A DNA stretch of 64,000 nucleotides from Serinus canaria (taxonomy: Eukaryota > Chordata > Aves > Passeriformes > Fringillidae). Positions 36,401 through 48,400 of this stretch are shown here, in pieces. Where the stretch lies: the NCBI RefSeq assembly GCF_022539315.1, contig NC_066316.1, positions 97,582,179 through 97,646,178 of the forward strand, written 5' to 3'. Positions within the stretch are counted from its first letter, which is position 1. Each line of letters opens with the position of its first letter. The notes beneath the pieces were generated by a model, which ran no database searches, had not been told where the DNA came from, and saw nothing but the letters and a program-made list of their open reading frames with translations. Both the position numbers and the translations under genes were made by a program.

Positions 36401-39400
36401 TCTCAAACAATCCTAATTCCATTCTCAACACTTCAACCAATCTCAGCCCACCCCAAGCCCTACACAGTTCATCTCCTACTTCTCGACTTCCACTGCAGAG
36501 CACACTTCCAGTATTTTCTCTCCAAGTTCATTCCCCTGGACTCTGCAAAATCTCTAGATTTTCTGGTAACTTGTTCAATCAGTCCCAATCTTCTCTCTTT
36601 ACCTCAGCTGTTCTTTTCATCTGATCTCAATCATATTTTATCCAAATCAAACCTTTCCTTCTTTCCCCTAAATCAGATTCTGCTTTTCTTTTATAGGCCC
36701 CACTCTCAGTCACATCTCTCTCTTCCATTCCTCCCTGCCATCAGGTCACAACCCACAAATCCTTTCTTACAAGCAGAGGGTTCTGGAGAGAGATGTTCAC
36801 TGGCAACACAGGGCAATTTGTTCTCAGTAGTAATACCTAGACAGCTCTGTTGGAAAGCAACTTGTAGCAGAAATGGAGAAAGTCATGCCTCTTTTCCACA
36901 TCCCTTAACTGCAGCACATGGCATTGCCATAGCACACCTGCTAAGCACAAAACCTTTAGAGATTTTTATCAGTAAGGCCAGTTTCTGATGAGTTTACTTC
37001 AGATTAACAAAGAAGTGGAAAAAATACCCAACTTGTAGCTTGGCCAAGGTAAAGATGAAAAGGATATCAAGAGACAAAAGTACAGTTAGCTGCCTGTGAA
37101 AGAATACCTGTACAGCTCTCTTTGGTTTAAACACAAAGCACTCATTCATACATAGTGATCAAATAGCAATGAAACTCACTTAGAAGTTTTCAAAAGTCAG
37201 CAAAAGAAGGTGAGATTGTGGGACTTTTGGATTATAATCTGATAAATGTTTGAAAGTCATGTTATTCTAGTGATCATTAATAACGATCACTATTTTAATC
37301 ACTGAAACTGCACACCATTACCAGAATAATGACTACCTCTCATAGATGGTTTTTAAAGTCAGGTGATCTGGAACACCTTCAGTCTCTTCAAGATGCAGGA
37401 TGAGCCATGATGTTCTATATGGCCACTGCTCTGTGAGATTGATCCAACTTGCCAGTCTGTCCCAATTGAATGTGATTTGATTGGCTCTCAATAAACGACC
37501 TAAAAGAACAAGAAAGAACAAAAGAAAACATAGAGGATTTTTTTCACCCTTTTGAAAGATACCTTTTTTCCCTGTTACTTTGTTATTATCTGATTTGTGA
37601 ACTTCCTGCTATTGTATTTTTAGCTCAATAAATTCAAAATCACTCCAAGATGCATCTAAAAATATAACTTTACAGTCTAATAAAAATCCTTGCAAATACT
37701 GGTCAAAATAGGAGACTCTCCAAAACTGTCAACTTCAGCCCCAGTTTAAATACTAATTACTATCATTCTGCTACTGATGAATCTTAACTTACTTCAACCA
37801 AATTCAATAAAGAATTTCACACAGCATTAATTTTTCCATCTAAACACAGAATTTCATGCTAATACTTTGACAGATTTTCTATGCACTGGTCTATGAAATG
37901 TGGTCAAAACAAGTTAAGCATACAACTGCCAACTTCAACAGCTAATAGAGTAAAATTCAAAGCTATAAAAAAAGACTGGTTTAGAGTTAGTAAGGTAAGG
38001 TATAAATTACAAAGGTTATTTTAAAAACCAGAAAAAGTTAATACTACAACTTAGGCATCTGAAGTTTCAGCAAATTTCCTGTCTTTTATTAATATCTGTA
38101 ATTACATGTAACCTACAGCCTGAAGGCTCTGTTCATAAAGCTGTTTATGAAATCATCGTGTCTAACCACAGATCATGCTACACTAAAAGTGTTCTTGCAA
38201 AGTCTTTTTTTTTAGTTTAATTTTACAACTAACATTTTGTGATTTTGTTATGCTTTCATAACTGCACTGTAATTTGCCAAAACAAGACAGGTTACATGCT
38301 ACAAATTGCAGTAACAACTAAGAGAGAGAACACTTATTTAAAACCTTAGCCCAGAATTTGAGAGGCTAAATCTGTTGCAGATTTATTCTCTTAACTATAC
38401 ACAGTGTGAAAAGTAACTAAATTTCTCTGCTTTGGGAAGTTGTAGAGCTACCCAGTGCCTTCTAGTGTCTGTAATAGAAAAGACACTAAATAATCACTCC
38501 CCATTCACTTACTGCATGAAACATGTTTTTATTAAACCTCCATAAGCCCTCTTCCAGTTATTTCCAGTTTTTAAAGTTCACAGATACCAATGTCTTGACT
38601 ATATTTTATTGAAGAAAAACAGGTGACAAAATGCTTTCATCAGCCTCACACAAATCATTTGGGGAAAAAGAAGTGCAAATATTCATAGCAAAAATAAACA
38701 GGATATACTTGGTTTTCCACTCACAGCTTACATTTTCACATGTCATCACTACAATCTCTGCTCACACCACAGTATTATGAAATTGAAAAATGTAATTTTC
38801 TTATACCACTTCAAAATAAAAAAATGTCAAATTTCCTAAAAATGCAAACTAGAATAATTTGTCTCCCAACCGAAGTCAATGAAACAACAAATATTACGTA
38901 TCTTTCAAATTCCAATGAATTGGAATGGTCAATAATGTTTTCTTACATTCTGAAAGAGTTTGCTTCAGAAGGACTTTCAAAAGCAAAACACGGACTGACT
39001 AGTTCAATTTCGTTTACACACTTTAAAGTCTGAGTGTAACTACAAGCAGCCAAAACAGAATCCTGTTTACTGCACTCCAGCATGTCCCACTTACCAGTCA
39101 CTGAAACAATATTTAGCAACCTCCTCATGGTCTGAGGGCTGATATCACTGAACCAATCCTCTGTAACCAACAGCTTGGTCAAATCAAATGACATTTGGCG
39201 GGTAATGGTCCTCTGCATCTGGCGCCTTCGGTAAGTATCCTGATAATGAAACAAAAACCCAACGAATACTGATTAGTATCAAAAGCTTTTATTTATTTCA
39301 AATACTTCAGTTTTACTTGACAATCAAGTTAGAGCCTTTGTGATTAAGTCTGTGAAGCTGACAGGTAATATCAAACATACAAGAATTTAATTCTGATTTA

Positions 39401-42400
39401 CCTGTGTAAAAGCTGAACATTATTTCCATGGAAGCCAAGAAGTGGTAAGAGTTACACATTTTACTTCTACATCAATTCTGAGAGGGCAAAATAGAGTGAC
39501 AAAGCAAAATATTTTCTAAAAAGATTACTGCTTTCAGCATTTCTATCATTACTTCCTACTGTCTCTCTAGTGAGTTAATATGATCAATTTATTAACTACA
39601 TGTAAAAATTCAAGTGACCATCAAGTTCCTCCACTACAAAACTCCCAAAGTCTCTACCAATGGCAGCTCAAAAACTTCAGCATCCTCAGTTTCTGTGTTG
39701 CTTTTCACAACTTTTTAGATACCTTTAATTCAACCAGTTTGTGATTTTATGTAAATATGAAAGAACAGAAAAGAACATGGTAGATATTGCAGTGCAAGTC
39801 TCGTACTTAATACTGCTTTGATTAACTCAGTTACTGTCTCTTGTTGCAACATCCTGCAACAACTGATGTCAGGCTTACACAAAAAAAAATTCAAAATATA
39901 CACACAGACCATAGCTTCTTCCAGATCTGCTGTATCATTTCAGCATTCACAGAGAGCTGTATTCAATTTTTTGTGGAAATGAATACTTTGGTGAGCAAGC
40001 AAACTTTTTCCTCTTTGATAGAGCATCAGTCTACTGATGTAAGAATGGACTTTTCTTACATGGATCATTTATAAAAAATTACTAAGAATGGTCTGATAAG
40101 TCTTCCAAGTTGATATTATTGAAAATGTCAAAGAAAAAAAAAAACAGAAAAGAAAAAGGGTTTTACCAGTATCTCTATTTAGACTAAAAATCCTTCTCAC
40201 CCGCCTGTTGAGAGCAGTTTTGCTACCAAGCTTAGTCATGTCTCCAAGACTGTTCTGAGAAACTCTCCTGTCAACCTCTTCATGCAATCCTGTGGAAAGA
40301 AAAACAAAGGTAGGCATCTTCTCTAGTCATATACATTTGACTGACCTTTAAAAATAATATTAATGATCTGTCAATTATTTAAAACATTTCTTCCAAAACA
40401 CAGATTTTGGATCATTGGTTTTGTAAAGCTCATATCACCCTCCTGCAGAACCTTACCTGCATTATCTGCATAAGGAATATCCCCGTTGGTTGTTGAAGCT
40501 GCCATCAGTTTTTTTGCATTACTAAGCCCTCTGCTGTTCAGAAAAACAGGCAAGTGGACAATATTTCGCATGTAATCATGGCCATTTATGTTTGAATCCC
40601 GTAGAACACTGTTGAGATTCTGGTTAATTGCCTTTATAATAATGTGTGGGTCACTTGCAAAAATCGCAATGAATGGGCCTTTTGAAAACAAGACTCGCAC
40701 CTGTAAGAAAACAGACAGTAAACCTTGTTAGCAACAACTAACTGTAGCTGCAGATCACTTGAGCATATGGCTCAACAGCTTACATTCATTCTGTTCAAGG
40801 AATAAACCTGAGAGGCCAAGAGACGAAAGGACGTGTCAGCTTCTTCTATATGAGATATCTAACATTAGGAACTTATCCACAGCTAGAAATAAGCACACTC
40901 AACAATTCAACAGCAGAATTTACAGTGGAAATCATCACCAAGGATGTATCATGCAGTAATGTTCCAGTTCCCCACAAATGTTTAGCATTTAAGTATTTTT
41001 CATCTAATGTACTTCAATGGTAAAAATATGAAAAACTCTCCAAACATTTTAAGCTTGTTTCAACAGAATAATTATTTTCCATAGTTTATATTTGATGGTT
41101 TCAAACCTTTTCAAAAGTACTAACATACAATTTAATTTTCAACTTTTAACCCATTATAGTCATGCCAATGTACACAAATATTAATTAACGCAACATTGGC
41201 ATTTTTTTCTACAGAAAACACACAATAACTATATGTATCTGAACTCATTTGTGGAAGAGATCATGCATATAATCCAGAAGTTATCTTTATACAATGATCC
41301 AACTCACAGTATCAAGCATCTGTAAAACCTTGTCCTGTTCACAAGCATCGAGTCCATCTATAATAACAACAAGCCTTGTCTGATTCTGAGTGAAGCTGTC
41401 AATGGTTTTTGCCATTTTGGCCATCAGTTCCACTTCACATTTCAAAACCTAAAAAAATTTAAAAAAAAAAAGAAGGAAAAGACATGTCTATAATATTTAA
41501 AACTGATAAAAATACATATATTTCCTTTTGCAGATTGCTATTTGTCCCAAAAATACTTCAGTAAGATTACAAGAATAAATTTACGAATACTCAAAGTGAA
41601 AAGTCCTAAAATGTCACTTCCAACCTATTAATTTCCTATTTGAACAAAAATGTACAGCAGAAACATATAATCCGCTTTGATATAACAAACTATCCTTATT
41701 TAAAATCCATTACGATGTTATTTAAGAAAACAGTAATTATGCACAGTTAAGCATTATTTCAGAAGTAAATAAAAGAGCATTTGTAGCTTCAACTAGTCCT
41801 CAAACATTACTCTGCATAAAATGTACAGCAAAATATTCTATCTGCCTTCCAGCCAAGCACACTATGCTATTACTCTAATATTGAGTCATTGCTATTCAAG
41901 ATATGCAGTCTGAAGACTTGTTAAGCTTTTCAACATTGTTACACATGTAACAACCAACCATAACATAGAAACAAAGGAGGAATTTGCCTTTGCAGCAGCT
42001 AACCAGTAGACATTAAAATCTTATCTCTTAACCAGTAGATTCACTAGAATGTGCACAATAATATGACATAAAACATGAGATTAACAACTCTCCTGAAATA
42101 CCTTCTTCTCTCATTTGATGGCGAAGGGTGAACCTAACTCCTAAAGGCTAAAGTTATGTCAGATAAATACCACTCAACAAACTGTCAAGAAACATAGTAC
42201 CAAGACACAATCAGGCCTCCAGTCTGCAAAAACATGGCACTAGGCGTGCTGGCATCAAATGGGATTCAACTTTCTCAAAAGGCAAAGAGAGCCTTTAACC
42301 AGGAGCCAGCAGGGTTAACTGACACAGCTTTAAACAAGAGGGAGTGGGATAAATCAGGCTTGCCCACAACAAACTGTAGTATGACACACCAAGGTTAGAG

Positions 42401-45400
42401 GGATGCAGGGCTAGTGAGGGCCCTCATCTGAGATGAGCTGGCCACACAGAAGCATACTTGGAAGTCTTATGGAGATCAGCCAGGAACTCCTGAGGTAACA
42501 GAATCCAACAGGGAAACACCACTAAAATACTTCAAGGAATTGAAGGGTGCTCTTCTAAGAAGGTGACACAGCTGACAGCCCAGCTGAGGTGCCTCCACCT
42601 TATTGCACACAGACTGGGCAACTGACAGGAGGAGCTGGAACCCACTGTGCTGCCAGAAAGCTGTGACTTAGCTGCCATTCCAGAAACTTGGTGGATGAAT
42701 CCCATGACTGGAGGCAACTATTGATGGCTGCAGGCTGTTCAAATGGGACAGGAGAGGAAGGAGGGGAAGAGATGCTGACCTCTACATCAAGAGATGAAGA
42801 GATCACAAAAAGATGCCTCTGAGAAGCAGCCACAAACTGGTGGAGTCAGTGCATAAAAATTTGTGAGGACCAGATCAATAAATGACACCTTGCGGTTTGT
42901 AACAGGCCTGATCAAGGGGGGCCTGTTGACAAAGGCTTTGTGTGCCAGCTACAGGAGGCATCATGCTTGTGGACTTGCATTGTCCTGGGGAACTTAGATG
43001 ACCCAAACATCTGAAAATGTAGCCCCATGAGCTGTCAGCAATCCAAGAGATTGGTGGAATTCAGCTAGGTAATAGACAAGCCCTCTAGCAGAAGGGGAAC
43101 AACGCTGGATCTGATGGTCACTAATGTAAGTGAGCTAACTGGGGATGTCAAGCTTGGAACTGCATCCTGGGCTGCAGTGATCACACACTGCTGAAGTTTC
43201 CATATCCTGAGGGATATGGGTCAGGTAATGAGTAAAGTCAGCAGACTGCATTTCAGGAAAGCAAACTTTTAGCTCTTCAAAGAGCTAGTCAACAGACCCC
43301 CTGGAAAACTGACTACAGGGACAATACAGCTGGCAGATCTTTTAAAGATGCTTTCCATTGAACACAAAAGCCTGTAATCCCCAGGTACAAGAAAATTGGC
43401 AAGGTAGACTAAAAGCTGGCTGCACTGAGTAGAGACCTGCTACTCAGTCAAACCAAAGGCCAAGACATAAATGGACAGGCAGTGGAAGCAAGCACAGGTA
43501 TGCTAGGAAGAGTTTAAGGACACAGTCTGGTTGTGAGGGGATATGGTGAGGAAGGCCAAGGCACAGCTGGAACTGACCTTGTCAAGAGGTGCAAAAAAAA
43601 AACAAAGGGTCAATGGCTCAGTGTCCCAATGGACATCAGTGACAAGTGCTTTCCCTCAGAGGTCCACACTGGGACCAGTGTTATTTAATATCAGCATCAA
43701 TGACATGAATGAAGGAATCAAGTGCATCCTCAGCAAGTTTGCGGATGACACCAAGGTAAGTGGTGCAGTTGATATACCTGAGGGACAGGATGCCATCCAG
43801 AGGGACCTGGAGAAGCTCAAGAAGGGGGTTCATGATGTTCAACAAGGCCAAGAGCAAGGCCCTGCACCTGTATCCCTGGTATCATTCCAGGCTGGGGGAT
43901 GAACAGATGTAGAGGAGCTCTGCCAAGACTTGGGGGATGCTGTGGGTGAGAGGCTGGACACGGCCCAGCCAGGTGCCCTTGCAGCCCAGAAAGCCAAAAT
44001 GTATTCTGGGCTGCAACCAAAGCGGTGTGGGCAGCAGGTGAGGGAGGGATTCTGTCCCTCTGCTCCACTCTAGTGAGACCCTACCTGCAGTCCTGCATCC
44101 AGCTCTGTACTCCTCAGCACAGGAACGACACCAATGTATTGGAGCAAGTCCAGAGGAGGCCACAAAGATGATTAAAGGGATGGAGCACCTCTGCTATATT
44201 GAAAGGCTGAGAGAATTTGGATTATTCAGCCTGAAGAAGATGAGATTCTGCGGAGATGTTTATTGTGGCTTTCCAGTACCTTAAGAGGCCTGTAAGTAGT
44301 ATGAGGACAATCTTTTTGGCAGGGCCTTTTGCAAGAGGACAAGGGAGATTGGTTTTAAAAACTGAAGGACAGTCAATTTAGGTTAGATATAAGAAAGAAG
44401 TTTGTTTAAAATGAGGTGGTAAAACACTGATACACATTGCCCAGAGAAGTTGTGGATGCCCATCCTTGGAAATATTCAAGGTCAGGTTGCACTGGCTGAC
44501 CTTTAAAAGGTCCATTTCAACTCAAACTATTCTATAATTGTATGAAAAATATTTGTACAACAGAGTTTTATACATTGGCTGTAATCTACAAAGTTAAAAA
44601 TCACGATGTTACATTTCACTTTCAAAGAGGAGCATATAGCATATCTGATGACAGCCTGAGAGTATATTTATCAGTTTATAGATACAAGACAGCAAAACAA
44701 TAGTATTTCCTACCATTTTTCATTAAATACGTGGAGTGTTTTGTAATGTTCTTTCAGTGCTACAATCCCTTTCTTAGCAAAGAGGTTCTGCAGACTGACA
44801 AAGTCAGGCTTGTTTTTACACCTTTAGAAGATTCTCAAAGTTATTCTTTCTCATCTTATGATCTAAAGTAAGCTTTTACAAAATAATGGTAATTGAGAAT
44901 TGTTTTCCAAGTACTTTCTTCCCAGCAAAAATAAAATCAGAAAATTGAAAACCCAAATTTAACATTCATGATTAAGCAGGTAGATCTCATATACTAAGCA
45001 CAATTACCACTGGCACAGAAGTGTTCCATTCAGTAAAAACTCACCAAGTTTCATTCTCCTGTTGTGACACTTAGCCTGATTAAGTTAATGGTGCCCCCGT
45101 TTAATAATGCTCCATGTTTGGGGGTTTGTTTCATTCCTTTTAAGGGGCAACTCATACACACACTCACCTTCATGAAGCCCTCGCTTTTCAGCTTGTGAAG
45201 CTTGGAGGCAGCACTGTGAAGACGTTTTCTCTGAGAATTCAAAACCGAGTCCATCACTTGCCACCATGTGCGGCAATTCAAGAAAAAGGCCAAGCCAACA
45301 ATACAGGTCACTGTTATGAGAATAACGTTCACTGTCATGTTGGCTGACTCCACATTAAAAATCGCCAACAGGGCGATCGCAGAAACAACGCAAGACAAGA

Positions 45401-48400
45401 TGAACAGGAAAATCACAAAGGATGGGAGGCAGCAAGTTTTCTTCCATTTCTTTTTACCTAGGAAACAGGTATTGTTGTTAGAATTAATGTACAAAGTAAT
45501 GACAGGTGAGTGAAAAATCTATTAACTTGCATATTTTTTCATAAAATACTAACTGGCACAAAAGCTTACTGCAGTGTTACCACAGCTTACTGCAGTGTCA
45601 CAAACTAGTGGAGAAAAAATCTATTACTTGCCAAAATTCTTGGAAATTAAGAAGCAGAGATATTCCTTTAATCTTCAGTTTATTTCCACCATTTCGAGAA
45701 AACCACACTGGATAGAAATGACAATTTTGTATCAGTGCTATCACCCCTTTTGTGGCATCTCTTTATAAAGTGTATTTATGTAAATAAATTGTAGGACAAC
45801 AGTATAGGAACTGCTCAGTTTTAAATTGGAACCTGGTACTTACATAATCTAATAGTAATGGTACCATGCAGCCTGAGGCCATCCTTTCTTGCATGCTAAA
45901 ACACACACAAATAGGAAAACTACAGCAAATATGCTTTGGACAGTTCACAAGGGCCCCAGAGGAGAGTACAGAGCTCCTGACTTCAAGTGGACTGGTAAGA
46001 AAGAAGCAAATATTGCAGCTGGAGCTTAGCACAGCTAAATCGGTGACCTATGAAACAGCATTTTCCAAAGCAGCAGTCTCTGCCTTTAGAACCTGTACAG
46101 ATCCAGTGGTACATCTAGAAGATTGCTATCTTCTGGACACATTTGTTGATAACAAAGAACATAACTGCAATGATCTGAAGCAAAATTATGACAGCTAAAC
46201 ATCAGTATTTGAACTGCAGGGGGAAAACCAGATTTTTACTATGCTAAGTAGAAAGAATACTCAAGGCTTATTATGTGGCCCATATTATTCTCTATACCAA
46301 GGCATGAGCTGCAAAGGTTTTTCACATTGCTGACATAAATGACTCACAGGATTGTGCTGTAGGACAAAGCAAGAGAAATGCATAACGACAGAAGTGAGAG
46401 GCAAGAAACGAAGGGGAACAGCTCAGATATAATTCAGTTCTAGATTTAGGTAGAAATGTAAGCATCCTCTTACTAGAAAGAGACAGAACTGGATTAGAGA
46501 CACACTTAAATATCATGAACAATGTCATGACAATTGAAAGAGGCATGTCTGGAAGTTTACAGACATAACAAAAATTAAGATACAGAAGGCTAAAAATAAC
46601 CCTCTATGGAATTTCTATGAACATCTAGAGGTAATAAACCTATGACCCTGGACCTGTAAACAACTTGAGAAAAGGAGAGAATGTGCAAAATCATCAAATA
46701 GATAAAATAAATTTTAAAAAATCAATTAGATATTTAGACAGAGCACAGGAAGGCAACAGAGCAAAGAATACAAGTGAATGTAAGATTACAAATGAAAGGG
46801 AAAAGATGATTACAGCAAATAATCACAAGAAGCCAGCACTACACTGCCATTCCCAAGACATCTTCAGGAGAAATTACAGCATCACGAAAGCTGTTTCACT
46901 GAGATTAAAAAGAGGAACTGCAAAACCTAACATGGACGAAAAGGGTGAAAAAATCCACACATCTCTTTCATAAAGAACACTTGGTGAAATTGAAAAAGAA
47001 CAATGAGGAGTAAGTTGTGTTCAGCAAACAGCTGAACATAGCAAACATAGTGTGTTTTTTCCAGCCTCTGCAGGACAGAAGAGTCCAAACATTTCACTTG
47101 GTGAGAGGCAACAGATTCCTCAATTTGTGGACAAAAAGAAATGAGAAGTAACTGACACACACTAAACTTAAAGTACAAATAAATCCTCAATTAATTGCAA
47201 GTTAAGCTCTAGTACTCCTTCTTCACAATATCATCCTCTACTCTGTGAATTTCTTTTTCTAGAAACCTACAGATGAAAGAGAATGAAAAAGCTTGTAGGA
47301 TCAAGAAGTACATTTCATCCCATCTTACTATTATTAATCACAGAAATTTATAGGATTGGACCAACATGTTCTACACATTTATTATTTACAAGACTAAATA
47401 GTGGTCACTCATAAAAGCTCTAAATCAAAATCTAATAAACTAAACAAACCTCTCATAGCAATACACAAAAACATACATTTCCCTTTGTCTGACTCAGACA
47501 CATTGACTTAATTGCTATAGAAATGTGCTGCATCTATAAGGATGTAATATAAATATACATTTCCACTGACATTTCTGAAAACTGAACTCCACAGGAGATA
47601 TTCCTTTATTATATTAATAAAATCAAGATTAGCAAATAAAACGGGGCATTTTTTCTCTTCCAAACAAAGAGTTCCCCCTTCTCTATGAATTTCTGCATGG
47701 CTACAACAATTTCTAAAAAGAGCTTATAATGCAAAAAACAGAAGCCCTGGTAACAGCGCACTGAAATGGAATAACTGGAAATGTCATTCAGGTAAAAAAA
47801 AAAAAACAAACCTTGTGTATCTTCTGTCTTAAAAACTCGAAATAGCCTTGTTGCTAGGAAACCAAATTCCCTTTCACATGCATCAGAGAGGGTAGCAATC
47901 ATCTCAGCCAGTGAAGTCTCTCCACCTACACTGGACAGTCTATTGTAGTCTGTAAACAAAAATCTGAAAGAGAAAAGCATTTACTTTGTATACCTCAGAA
48001 AAACTTAAATATTTTCTGGCAACTAAACAAAAGTTTTGCTGCTTCTCTGTAGTTAAAAAGTTTTTTTTAAGTGGTACAAAATGTAAAACACTTACATTTT
48101 TTAAAAAATCTATATGGAATTTAACTACTTCCCCATTCATCAACCTCTTCTTTGCTCCACTCCCTATTCTAAAATTTGATTTCTTTAAAAGATAAAAATT
48201 GCCACATCACTAAGAGTACCTCAGATGACAGTAAAAACATGAAAATATCTTTATGATGCCAAACCATAATATTGACAAATATTTTCAAAACTGCACTCTG
48301 ATCTATTTTCAAATATTTGTAGAGGACTGGAAAAAATACAGAAACACAAGACGACATAAAAGCACCATGAGGATAAAATAGAAGTCTTTAAGCAATAGAA

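Larger units (their letters stand above)
22796..37336 (-). other. 14.5-kb intron between exons t and u
   Basis: The largest intron seen, splitting an Arg codon. Mostly unique AT-rich DNA with no exon I can support. It holds the GC-rich minisatellite block (34070-34500), a GT/T-rich tract (33085-33295), an unassigned G+C-richer segment (26100-26760), a pyrimidine-biased block (36240-36780) and small repeats. Elsewhere in it I see nothing recognisable. Confidence 0.75.
37500..41307 (-). other. Introns between exons p and t (37500-39094, 39240-40200, 40290-40456, 40701-41307)
   Basis: Four AT-rich introns of 1595, 961, 167 and 607 nt. No transposon, RNA gene or extra exon recognised. Confidence 0.7.

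Noticed and set aside
43543..43902. 119-codon frame that looks like a gene
   Set aside because: It contains reverse-transcriptase sequence (F-A-D-D) of CR1 copy B and is a transposon remnant rather than a host gene.
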